Positions 57,097-64,000 of a stretch of DNA of 64,000 bases are shown here, in pieces. The stretch lies in contig NC_009051.1 of the NCBI RefSeq assembly GCF_000015825.1, positions 1,358,695-1,422,694 of the forward strand. The letters run 5' to 3'. Position 1 is the stretch's first letter. Each line of letters begins with the position of its first letter. The translations under genes were made by a program, and so were the position numbers. The notes under the pieces are model-generated. The model did not search any database. It saw only the letters and a list, made by a program, of their open reading frames with translations, and was not told the DNA's origin. The stretch is from Methanoculleus marisnigri JR1 (GTDB lineage: Archaea; Halobacteriota; Methanomicrobia; Methanomicrobiales; Methanoculleaceae).

Positions 57097-58067
57097 AGAA
57101 GATCGTCGTTCACGTGCGGGAGGACGGGCACGAGAAGATAGAAGAAGTTCTCGAGGGCCTCCATTACACGATATCGCTCGTTCAGGACATCTACCAGATC
57201 ACCATATACACGCCGGAGGAGAACCTCGACGACCTGATCGAGAAGATCCAGGCCGTACTGGACCTGCGGTACAACGAGAACATAATCGAGGTATCGACGC
57301 CGGAGTTCGTCATCTCGTCGCTCCTGAAACGTGCCGAGAAGAAGGTCGAGAAAAAGGAAGAGAAGACACCGGTCGAGAAACTGCTTGACACCGTTAAGGA
57401 TTATGGAACCCTGGATCTCGAAAAGTTGTCGTTGACGTCCATCGCCGGACTGGTAGCCCTCTCCGGCCTGCTCCTCGACAACCAGACGATCATCATCGGG
57501 GCGATGCTCCTCTCCCCGATCATGGGCCCGATCTACGGGTTCTCCGTCTATGCCGCGCTCGGCAGGATCGAGAACGCCATGCGCTGCCTCGGCGTGCTCG
57601 CGGCGCTGCTCCTGGGTGTCCTCGTCCTCTCCGCAATCGCCAGTTTCCTGATCAACCTCGTCATACCGCTCACGATGACCGACGAGATCGCCACGCGCCT
57701 CGTGGTGAACCCCATCTACACGATAATGGCGGTGCTCCTCGGATTCGCGGCGGTGGTGGCGTTCAACCGGGGCACGTCAGAGGTGATCGCCGGCGTCGCC
57801 ATCGCTGCCGCCATCATCCCGCCGACGGTGGTGGCCGGCCTTGTTCTGGTGCTCCAGCCCATGAGCCTGATCACTACTGCGCTGCTGGTGGCCGGGCAGG
57901 TTGTCGGGCTGATAGCCGGGGCGCTCGTCGCCGTGACCGTGCTGAAGATCAAACCCCGGGATACCCGTGACCAGAATATCGCAAGGCGATATATGACGTG
58001 GTCGGTCGCGATGATCGTGCTGCTGATCGTCCTGCTTCTCTGGATCTCGTGGCTCATGTGGAGTTAG
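57093..58067 (+). CDS. DUF389 (TIGR00341-type) membrane protein
   Basis: A 324-residue protein. An N-terminal soluble domain (about 1-90) has an ACT-like pattern (KKIVVHVREDGHEKIEEVLEGL). A charged linker (EKKVEKKEEKTPVEKL) follows, then six or so helices containing LDNQTIIIGAMLLSPIMGPIYGFSVYAAL, GTSEVIAGVAIAAAIIPPTVVAGL and a C-terminal helix. This is the DUF389 family; its function is unknown. The start at 57093 is the family-like methionine. Confidence 0.85.
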   Translation: MKKIVVHVREDGHEKIEEVLEGLHYTISLVQDIYQITIYTPEENLDDLIEKIQAVLDLRYNENIIEVSTPEFVISSLLKRAEKKVEKKEEKTPVEKLLDTVKDYGTLDLEKLSLTSIAGLVALSGLLLDNQTIIIGAMLLSPIMGPIYGFSVYAALGRIENAMRCLGVLAALLLGVLVLSAIASFLINLVIPLTMTDEIATRLVVNPIYTIMAVLLGFAAVVAFNRGTSEVIAGVAIAAAIIPPTVVAGLVLVLQPMSLITTALLVAGQVVGLIAGALVAVTVLKIKPRDTRDQNIARRYMTWSVAMIVLLIVLLLWISWLMWS

Positions 58068-58220
58068 CGGCGCCATCGCACCGAGCGTAACCAGGAGCGT
58101 GCCGGCCCGGGATCCGGCTTCTTCCTGGCGCGACCGTTCCCCGGGCGCTACGCCGATCCGGACCATATGCTTACCATGCAGGTGCCCCGAGCAGACAGAC
58201 GTTCCCGAAGGAGACTATAT

Positions 58221-58280
58221 GGATATATTCACCCCCCATAAACTCCAGTGGGGTATATACCACGCAGAATGAATATATCC
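58221..58280. promoter_or_regulatory. Long-spaced inverted repeat upstream of the PhoU-like gene
   Basis: Arms GGATATATTCA (58221-58231) and TGAATATATCC (58270-58280) are perfect 11-bp complements, 38 bases apart. Between them lie CCCC ... GGGG pairing bases (about 58233-58252) and GTATATAC (about 58253-58260), a likely TATA box about 46 bases before the start at 58306. It is a candidate operator for autoregulation. Confidence 0.65.
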
Positions 58281-58305
58281 TGACGGCGCCAACGCCTACC
58301 AATCC

Positions 58306-59313
58306 ATGGAGATCAGAAAAGTCCAGATCACCGGGGGTTCGTCGTACATCGTATCCCTGCCGAAACAGTGGATCAGGTCCGCGAACATCCAGAAGAACGA
58401 TCCGGTGGGACTGGTTGTGCAGCCCGACGGATCGCTCCTGATCACCCCGAAGATCAGCGGTGAGTCGGCCCACCGGACCCGGGTCTTCGAAGTGGGGGCC
58501 GCGACCGACCGCACCTACCTGCTCCGCCTCCTCGTAGGGGCGTACATTGCCGGGTTCACGACCATCCGTCTTGAGTCGAAAGGAAGAATGCCGCCGTTCA
58601 TCCTGCAGCTCGTCCGGGAGTTCACGCAGATGGCGATCGGGCAGGAGGTGGTCGGCGAGACCAACACCTCGATAACGATCAAGGATCTCCTCAATCCAAC
58701 AGAGATGCCGTTCGAGAACACCATCAAACGGATGCACCTTCTCGCGCGGGGCATGCAGCAGGACGCGATGGCCGCGATACGGGGGCAAGATACGGCTCTT
58801 GCGGGCGATGTCGTCGTGCGGGACACGGAGGTCGACCGGCTGCACTGGCTCGTTGCGCGGCAGGACAATCTCATCGCGAACGACGCCACGCTCGCGCGCC
58901 GGATGGGCATCCCGGCAACCCGGGCGGCGTACTGTTTCCAGGTAAGCAGGATCATCGAGCGGATTGCCGACCACGCCACCCGGGTCGCGCACAACGCCCT
59001 CCTCCTGATCGACCGGGATATCGAGGCGGCGACGCTCGATCTCATGGACGAATCAAGCGCGCTTGCGCTGCAGATCTTCTCGTGGAGCATGGAGGCGTTT
59101 CACACGGGAGACGTCGAAAAGGCGAACACGACGCTTCAGAGGGTGCGCGACCTCGAGGAGATGGCCCGCGACATCAATACCCGGGTGCTCCGGTTCGATG
59201 CGGTGACGGCGATCCCGACAGGGCAGATTGCAGACAGTATCCGGCGGATCGGGGAATATTCCGGCGACATCTGTGAGAGCGTCATCAACTATACCGTCGG
59301 GCAGACGGCCTGA
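58306..59313 (+). CDS. PhoU-domain regulator with AbrB/SpoVT N-terminus
   Basis: A 335-residue protein. Residues 1-48 form an AbrB/SpoVT swapped-hairpin DNA-binding domain (EIRKVQITGGSSYIVSLPKQWIRSANIQKNDPVGLVV). The remainder holds two PhoU three-helix repeats (from about 120 and about 215) with acidic motifs (RDTEVDRLHWLVARQ, YCFQVSRIIERIADHATRVAHN). Such archaeal proteins are thought to sense metal or phosphate state and regulate transport. The next gene on the same strand is an anion transporter. The gene lies behind a strong inverted repeat. Confidence 0.88.
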   Translation: MEIRKVQITGGSSYIVSLPKQWIRSANIQKNDPVGLVVQPDGSLLITPKISGESAHRTRVFEVGAATDRTYLLRLLVGAYIAGFTTIRLESKGRMPPFILQLVREFTQMAIGQEVVGETNTSITIKDLLNPTEMPFENTIKRMHLLARGMQQDAMAAIRGQDTALAGDVVVRDTEVDRLHWLVARQDNLIANDATLARRMGIPATRAAYCFQVSRIIERIADHATRVAHNALLLIDRDIEAATLDLMDESSALALQIFSWSMEAFHTGDVEKANTTLQRVRDLEEMARDINTRVLRFDAVTAIPTGQIADSIRRIGEYSGDICESVINYTVGQTA

Positions 59314-59396
59314 CGGCCCGTCGGCCCCGGGAGCTCTTTTTTTCGGGTAGAGAGCAAACCAATCGATAACGCGCAAGTATCTTCACCGGCGATATC

Positions 59397-60650
59397 ATGG
59401 GCACACTCATCCCGCTCGTCGTTCTCGTCATCGTCTTCCTCCTGATCGCGATCCGAAAGATCGGGAACACCGACTTCCGCATCTGGCAGGTGATGCTCCT
59501 CGGCGCGGCGGCCGTCCTTGCAACAGGATCGATCGCGCCGCTCGACGCGCTCGCGTCGATCAACCTCGACGTGATGCTCTTCCTCTTCTTCATGTTCGTG
59601 ATCGGGGAGGCGCTTGCGTCGAGCGGCTACCTCTACCACCTCTCCTTCCGCCTCTTCTCGCGGGCAGGGTCGGTCCGGCACCTGGTCGTTCTCATCCTCA
59701 TCGGCGCAGGCGTCCTCTCGGCGCTCCTGATGAACGACACGCTCGCGGTCGTCGGCACCCCGCTGATGCTCTACTTCGCCCGGCGGCACGGCATCTCTTC
59801 AAAACTCCTGCTCTTAGCACTTGCGTTCGCCGTCACGACGGGAAGCGTCCTAAGCCCCATCGGGAACCCGCAGAACCTCCTCATCGCGCTCTCGGGCGAC
59901 GTTGCAAACCCGTTCATCACGTTTCCCCTCTACCTCGGCGTCCCGACGGCGATCTCCCTCCTGCTCGCCTACGCCTTCCTCCGCCGGGCGTTCCCGGACG
60001 AACTCAACTCCACCGTTCCGCTGGTTCACCGCGAGGAGGCGATCTGTGATCCCGCGCTCGCGGCCCTCTCCCGCCTCTCGCTCATCCTGCTCGTCCTCAT
60101 GATCGCGGCAAGGGTCGCCGCGGTGATGCTCGTCCCGGGCATCGATATCCCGCTGACCTGGATCGCGGCCGCTGCGGCCGTTCCCATCCTCGCCGGGAGC
60201 GGGCGGCGGTTCGAGATCCTCCGCCGGATCGATTGGCCGACACTTGCCTTCTTCGCCGCCCTCTTCGTCCTCATGGCGAGCGTCTGGCAGTCGGGGTTCT
60301 TCCAGCCGTTCATCGAGGGAAGTTCGCTCGATCTCGCCGCCGTCCCGGTCATCGTCGCAACCGGCGTCGTCGCCTCCCAGTTCATCTCAAACGTCCCCTT
60401 CGTCGCCCTCTTCCTCCCGGTCCTCTCCCACCTCGGGACGTCCACGGTCGGGATGATGGCGCTTGCGGCCGGCAGCACCATCGCCGGGAACATGCTGATC
60501 CTCGGCGCGGCAAGCAACGTCATCGTCATCCAGGGTGCGGAGAAGGAAGGCGAGACACTGACGTTTTGCGAGTTCGCGCGGGTCGGCGTCCCGCTCACCC
60601 TCGCCCAGGCGGTGGTGTACGTGGTCTGGCTCTCGCTCGTCCCGGCGTGA
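59397..60650 (+). CDS. Anion transporter of the ArsB/NhaD/CitM superfamily
   Basis: A 417-residue membrane protein with about eleven helices. It shows the repeated motifs LLMNDTLAVVGTPLML and GSVLSPIGNPQNLLIALSG in the first half and VIVATGVVASQFISNVPFVALFLPVL, NMLILGAASNVIVIQGAEKEG in the second. These Asn/Pro-rich loops are those of the ion transporter superfamily. The substrate could be phosphate, arsenite, a carboxylate or Na+/H+; the neighbouring PhoU-like regulator weakly favours an oxyanion. The ATG follows CACCGGCGATATC. Confidence 0.85.
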   Translation: MGTLIPLVVLVIVFLLIAIRKIGNTDFRIWQVMLLGAAAVLATGSIAPLDALASINLDVMLFLFFMFVIGEALASSGYLYHLSFRLFSRAGSVRHLVVLILIGAGVLSALLMNDTLAVVGTPLMLYFARRHGISSKLLLLALAFAVTTGSVLSPIGNPQNLLIALSGDVANPFITFPLYLGVPTAISLLLAYAFLRRAFPDELNSTVPLVHREEAICDPALAALSRLSLILLVLMIAARVAAVMLVPGIDIPLTWIAAAAAVPILAGSGRRFEILRRIDWPTLAFFAALFVLMASVWQSGFFQPFIEGSSLDLAAVPVIVATGVVASQFISNVPFVALFLPVLSHLGTSTVGMMALAAGSTIAGNMLILGAASNVIVIQGAEKEGETLTFCEFARVGVPLTLAQAVVYVVWLSLVPA

Positions 60651-60653
60651 GAC

Positions 60654-61595
60654 TCAGGGCCCAAACGACTCCATCGACCCCGGAACCGCCCCGAGATCCA
60701 GGTATATCGAACCGAACCGGACCGACGCGACGGCGGCCGGGTCGAAGGGCGGGGCGAAGACCTCGAGCCGCCGTCCTCCAGGGTGCAGATCTTTGACGAT
60801 GCCGAGGGCGACAACAAAGTTCTCGGGGTCGTTGAGGGAGACCAGGCGCCCGACGACCCCGCGGGGGTTCCCGAGATCAGGCACCCTGCCCTGGAGACCG
60901 AGCCCACGGAGCGGGATCTCCTGCAGTTCTGCGCCGGCAAAATAGGATGCGAACCGTTCCTCGCGGTAGCGCCGCCGCCCGGCGGCTGGACGGGCGACGA
61001 CCGCAGGGGATACGGGGATTCTGTGGATTGCAACCCCCGGGCGGCGGGCGAAGTTCGCGAGGAGCCGTTCGAGTTCACGCCCGCGCTGGAGGGCGACGAT
61101 GCGGGTGGGGCGCAGGAGGTCGATCATCTGGAACTGGAACTCGATCCCCACCCCACCGGCGACGAGCCCGGGCGAGTCGATGACAATGACGCGGGCGGAG
61201 AGTTCTTCGGCCTTCTCGACGAGGCGTTTTGCCCCCGTGATGGTCTGGACGAAGTGGCCGCCCGGAGACGTCGAGCCGACGAACCGGAGGTAGGTGGGGC
61301 CGGAACAGAGGACCATCCCCTCGGTCGTCGGCGGGCCGATCCGGGACTGCCCGGTATCGCAGTCGACGTATGCCGCCCTCGTCTGCGCGGCCGCCGTATC
61401 GACGAGGTACCGGCAGAGCGTCGTCTTCCCGCTGTCCGTCGATCCGACTACGTAGACGCGCTCCCCGGCATCCGACCTCCGGAGTGCCGCGGCGAGGCCT
61501 TCCCATCCTTCCCCGATGTCGATCAAACCCGGTACGCCTCCCTGGAAGAACTGTTGCGCTCCAGGGATATAACGCACCCCGCCGAAAGGCCGCAC
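60654..61595 (-). CDS. Clp1/Grc3-type polynucleotide 5'-hydroxyl kinase
   Basis: A 313-residue P-loop protein with Walker A VGSTDSGKTTL (near residue 50), AYVDCDTGQSRIGPPTTEGM (Clp1/Grc3 signature), the Clp1-like loop GSTSPGGHFVQTITGAKRL and VIVIDSPGLVAGGVG. It phosphorylates 5'-hydroxyl ends of RNA, and perhaps DNA, in RNA processing. An N-terminal stretch of about 25 residues before LIDIGEGW is less conserved, so the start may lie at an internal TTG. It converges on the anion transporter and is divergent from the gene at 61640. Confidence 0.87.
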   Translation of the reverse strand: MRPFGGVRYIPGAQQFFQGGVPGLIDIGEGWEGLAAALRRSDAGERVYVVGSTDSGKTTLCRYLVDTAAAQTRAAYVDCDTGQSRIGPPTTEGMVLCSGPTYLRFVGSTSPGGHFVQTITGAKRLVEKAEELSARVIVIDSPGLVAGGVGIEFQFQMIDLLRPTRIVALQRGRELERLLANFARRPGVAIHRIPVSPAVVARPAAGRRRYREERFASYFAGAELQEIPLRGLGLQGRVPDLGNPRGVVGRLVSLNDPENFVVALGIVKDLHPGGRRLEVFAPPFDPAAVASVRFGSIYLDLGAVPGSMESFGP

Positions 61596-61607
61596 CCCCC
61601 GGGGAGA

Positions 61608-61619
61608 ACTTTATCTAAA
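61608..61619. promoter_or_regulatory. Shared TATA-like palindrome between divergent genes
   Basis: CTTTATCTAAAG is a near-perfect palindrome between the Clp1-type gene (start 61595) and the gene at 61640. It may act as a TATA element for the rightward gene; the distance to the leftward start is only 13 bases. Confidence 0.45.
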
Positions 61620-61639
61620 GGGTGCCCTTATCTGCGGCC

Positions 61640-62161
61640 ATGAACAGAACGGCATCAACCACTGAGCCGGTGCCTGCAGCCCTCGGCAGGACGTTTCCCA
61701 CCCTCATGGCGACGTCACTCTCCGGCAGGGTCGTCACCCTCCCCGACGATGCGGGCGGCGACGTCTCGCTCGTCGTCCTCGTCTTCCTCGAATCTGCAGG
61801 GCCGATGGAAGAGTCATGGAGCGGCCCGTTCACCGGGGCGTTCACCGGGAATCCCCGGGTGAAGACCTACCTCGCTCTAGTCGTCGGCGACAGCCTCGTC
61901 GGCAGGTCCCTTGCCGACCGCATCCGGCAGGGACTCGCGGGCGGCACCCCTCCCGCAAAGCACGACCAGGTGCTGACCGTCCCGGAGGATATCGAGCGGT
62001 GCCGGCGGGCCTACGGGATCGGCGATCCGTCGCTCGCCTACATCTACCTCCTGGACGGGCGCGGCATCATCCGCTGGATGGAGAAAGGGACCGCGACACC
62101 AGAAGGCCTCGCCGGCCTGCTCGATAGCGCCGGAACGATACTCGAACCGCTTCTCGCGTGA
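61640..62161 (+). CDS. Thioredoxin-fold-like hypothetical protein
   Basis: A 173-residue protein: LGRTFPTLMATSLSGRVVTLP, then VVLVFLESAGPMEESWSGPFT, then CRRAYGIGDPSLAYIYLLDGRGIIRWMEKG. The pattern resembles the ATP10/YtfJ or thioredoxin-like fold that lacks the CxxC motif. It has no signal peptide. Its role is unknown. The start ATG at 61640 is preferred over a GTG at 61622. Confidence 0.6.
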   Translation: MNRTASTTEPVPAALGRTFPTLMATSLSGRVVTLPDDAGGDVSLVVLVFLESAGPMEESWSGPFTGAFTGNPRVKTYLALVVGDSLVGRSLADRIRQGLAGGTPPAKHDQVLTVPEDIERCRRAYGIGDPSLAYIYLLDGRGIIRWMEKGTATPEGLAGLLDSAGTILEPLLA

Positions 62162-62284
62162 CTCACGGCGACGGGCAAAAAGGCGGGACGCGAGCGAGGG
62201 CGAGCGTCGCGGCCGCCCGGTCCCTTCCCGGGCTCACAGGGGTTCCGCACACCGGGGCATCTGTTGCCCCGAACAGGTTCCGAT

Positions 62285-62292
62285 AAAAAAAA
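62285..62292 (-). terminator. T-tract terminator of the pyridoxamine oxidase-like gene
   Basis: Eight A on the plus strand (T8 in the transcript), 2-3 bases after the stop on the minus strand. Confidence 0.6.
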
Positions 62293-62294
62293 GG

Positions 62295-62771
62295 TCAGAG
62301 GTTCTTCAAGGCAACGATATCGGTCACGCCGGTAAGTTTCCAGATGTTCGAACGCTCTTCGGAGGCGATCGCCTCGATCGGCTCCTCGGGCTTATGGCCG
62401 AGCGCCGCAAGGATGTTTTTGGAGAGGCTATGCGCCTTGATCATGTTCACGAACTTCTCCCTGACGAGCTTCTTCTCGATCGCGTCCTCAAGCTGCACCA
62501 GGTACCCCTGCATCGTCACGAAGGTGTAGCAGGAGAGGTCGCCGGAATACCTCTCGACCTCGACGGAGACGTACGGGTGCTGCCGGAAGAGGTCGTTCTT
62601 CCTGCCGTACTTGGTTGCCAGGAAGTAGAGAAATTTTCCGTCGAAGACGTACAGGAACGGGGCGATATACGGGTATTTTCCCCCCTGAAATGCGATACGG
62701 CTGAGAAACCCTTCCTCGATGAGCTTGTCGTACTCCGCCTTGTCCATATTCGGTATCTTCACGATCTCCAT
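62295..62771 (-). CDS. Pyridoxamine 5'-phosphate oxidase-family flavin-binding protein
   Basis: A 158-residue split-barrel protein (LIEEGFLSRIAFQGGKYPYIAPFLYVFDGKFLYFLATKYGRKNDLFRQHPYVSVEVERY, then FVTMQGYLVQLED). The pattern is that of F420- or FMN-dependent reductases of this family, common in methanogens. The ATG at 62769-62771 is the family start; the frame is open to 63494 but runs antisense to the secreted-protein gene. A TATA-like AACTTATATG (minus strand) lies about 35-45 bases upstream. Confidence 0.85.
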   Translation of the reverse strand: MEIVKIPNMDKAEYDKLIEEGFLSRIAFQGGKYPYIAPFLYVFDGKFLYFLATKYGRKNDLFRQHPYVSVEVERYSGDLSCYTFVTMQGYLVQLEDAIEKKLVREKFVNMIKAHSLSKNILAALGHKPEEPIEAIASEERSNIWKLTGVTDIVALKNL

Positions 62772-63135
62772 CGGGCATCCTCCTATGCCGGTAACCCGTG
62801 AGAGTTCATATAAGTTTCCACAAGACGACGCGAAACCTCCGGCAAACATCCGACCAATCCCCGGAATGTCGGTCTTAACGGCCGGGAGCCCCGGCAATGA
62901 CTCTTTCGCAGCCGGGATTATGCCCCACTCCCTGCAGGGTTCTGTTGCACCATGAGCGGTCTGCGGGTCTTTTGCCGGCTGCTCCAGGCCACGGCCCCGG
63001 CGACCCGGCCATGCTGCCGGGTATGCAGGGTCGCGGATGGTACAGATGTGCCGGTACCGAAAACGGTTTTGCCGGAGAACTCTTTTTTCTAAACAGAAAA
63101 TATAATAATATTTATATTCATCAACTGAAAGAAAA
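62772..63135. other. Gap between divergent genes
   Basis: It contains the leftward promoter near 62800-62815 and, at 63097-63117, AAAATATAATAATATTTATA, a strong TATA region for the rightward secreted-protein gene. Between them CCCGGC-ATGCTG-CCGGG-like pairing bases lie near 63004-63022. No gene is seen. Confidence 0.5.
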
Positions 63136-64000
63136 ATGCACATGAGCAAGCACCACCAGAGCGCTCTGATTCTCCTTGGAATTGCCGTCTGCGCGGGATT
63201 CCTCCTCTCCGTACCAGCCGCTGCCGGCTCCGGCCAGGGGCTCACGGTTCTGGAGACGGGAGAGCTGCTGTCGCTCTCGCTCAGGGAGCTTCCGGCGGCA
63301 GAGAACGGATCGGAGCCATCCGGTGATCCTGTACTCCCGGACGAGAACGGTACCCCCGATGTTGTCCCGGTGCTCCCCGAAGACGAGGCTGACCCCGACA
63401 TGCCCGCGGTGACCCCCGACATGGCTCCGGTAACCCCCGACGAGGATAACACCACCGGTGCAGTTCCCGCCCCGACCGGTGCCGACGTCGGCACGGAGCC
63501 GACAATGCCTGCCGGTGAAACCGGCAGTTACGACGACGAACGGCTGGCGGGGTTGGTCGAGACCGCCAGCATACGCCTGATGCGGCTCTCGATGGAGCAC
63601 GCCCACGCCCTCTACCTGCAGGATGAAGATGCCGCCGCTACGGCCGCAGACGACCTGCATGCATTCTCCGTCAGGCTGCTTGGCGAGGTGGAGCCGCTCC
63701 AGGTCTCCCCGGAACGGCAGCCTTTCAAGGACGAATTCGTCAGGTCGCTCGAGGCATACTCCCTGGCAAGCTCGAAACTTCTCGGCTCGACCGATGCCGG
63801 CGAGGATGCCGTTCCGGCGGCCTTCAGTGATCTGGCGGCGGCGTCGGAAAACCTTGAGACGGTCAGCCGCGAGGCCGGCGAGATACAATCCCGTGCACCC
63901 ATGGTGAGCTTCGCCGCCGCGGCGCCCGGCATCCCGGCCGGAACCGGGCCCGCCGTAATTCCGCCCCCAAAAAAGGTGCTCCATCTCCTGGATCGCCATA
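63136..64000 (+). CDS. Secreted or surface protein, 3' end beyond the window
   Basis: An open frame from ATG 63136 (or 63142) to the window end, at least 288 codons. A signal peptide (ALILLGIAVCAGFLLSVPAAA, cleavage near residue 32) is followed by a Pro/Asp/Glu-rich linker with repeats of the kind VTPDMAPVTPDED (residues about 75-120). A mostly helical soluble part follows (RLAGLVETASIRLMRLSMEHAHALYLQDEDA, LHAFSVRLLGEVEPL). It lies behind a very AT-rich promoter. The end is missing, so a PGF-CTERM sorting tail can be neither confirmed nor excluded. Confidence 0.72.
   Translation, partial: MHMSKHHQSALILLGIAVCAGFLLSVPAAAGSGQGLTVLETGELLSLSLRELPAAENGSEPSGDPVLPDENGTPDVVPVLPEDEADPDMPAVTPDMAPVTPDEDNTTGAVPAPTGADVGTEPTMPAGETGSYDDERLAGLVETASIRLMRLSMEHAHALYLQDEDAAATAADDLHAFSVRLLGEVEPLQVSPERQPFKDEFVRSLEAYSLASSKLLGSTDAGEDAVPAAFSDLAAASENLETVSREAGEIQSRAPMVSFAAAAPGIPAGTGPAVIPPPKKVLHLLDRH

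Overview
The window is archaeal and comes from a hydrogenotrophic methanogen of the Methanomicrobiales, most likely Methanoculleus or a close relative. The evidence is the TATA-binding protein, transcription factor S, Hef helicase-nuclease, archaetidyl-type CDP-alcohol transferase, archaeosortase A, archaellins, methanofuran genes (mfnD, mfnF), two F420-type formate dehydrogenase operons, bacterial-type gyrBA, high GC content and AT-rich TATA boxes before many genes. No rRNA, tRNA or CRISPR array was found.

Layout. 0.2-4.5 kb: an aldolase/phosphofructokinase pair, then two copies of a membrane-protein gene produced by a tandem duplication that also copied the 3' tip of the phosphofructokinase gene. 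4.7-10.5 kb: an ABC exporter, small membrane and secreted proteins, and two overlapping archaellins. 10.8-17.5 kb: two tandem fdhA-fdhB operons with different leaders. 17.9-25.3 kb: a zinc-ribbon protein, methanofuran biosynthesis, surE, rpiA, a regulator, tbp and acsA; acsA has a perfect palindrome at its promoter. 25.9-28.6 kb: an accessory cluster with an XRE-ImmA/IrrE protein, a PIN nuclease, two small ORFs and a HEPN-like protein. 28.8-33.7 kb: tfs, artA, lipid, flavin and translation genes. 34.5-38.4 kb: an FAD reductase with a disturbed start and a cobalt/nickel ECF transporter. 39.0-48.9 kb: gyrBA, an XRE-linked ABC transporter operon and conserved small genes. 48.9-64.0 kb: hef-glyS, conserved regulators, a rhodanese, a DUF389 protein, a PhoU-like regulator beside an anion transporter, a Clp1-type kinase, and a secreted protein cut by the window end.

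The most unusual feature is a family of mosaic intergenic blocks at about 2.2, 10.6, 30.1, 33.8, 38.6, 54.7 and 56.5 kb. They are chains of small inverted repeats with 4-7 bp stems and mostly three-base GAA or GGA loops. The stem sequence changes from unit to unit while self-complementarity is kept, and the units are joined by a few recurrent linkers. They explain nearly all the long gene-free stretches. One block separates two genes that are almost adjacent in the duplicated copy, and another ends just before a gene with a broken start.

Functionally the window covers energy metabolism (formate oxidation, methanofuran), carbon assimilation (acetyl-CoA synthetase, aldolase, phosphofructokinase, ribose-5-phosphate isomerase), information processing (TBP, TFS, gyrase, Hef, GlyRS, TruD, Pth2, Clp1) and the cell surface (archaellins, archaeosortase).
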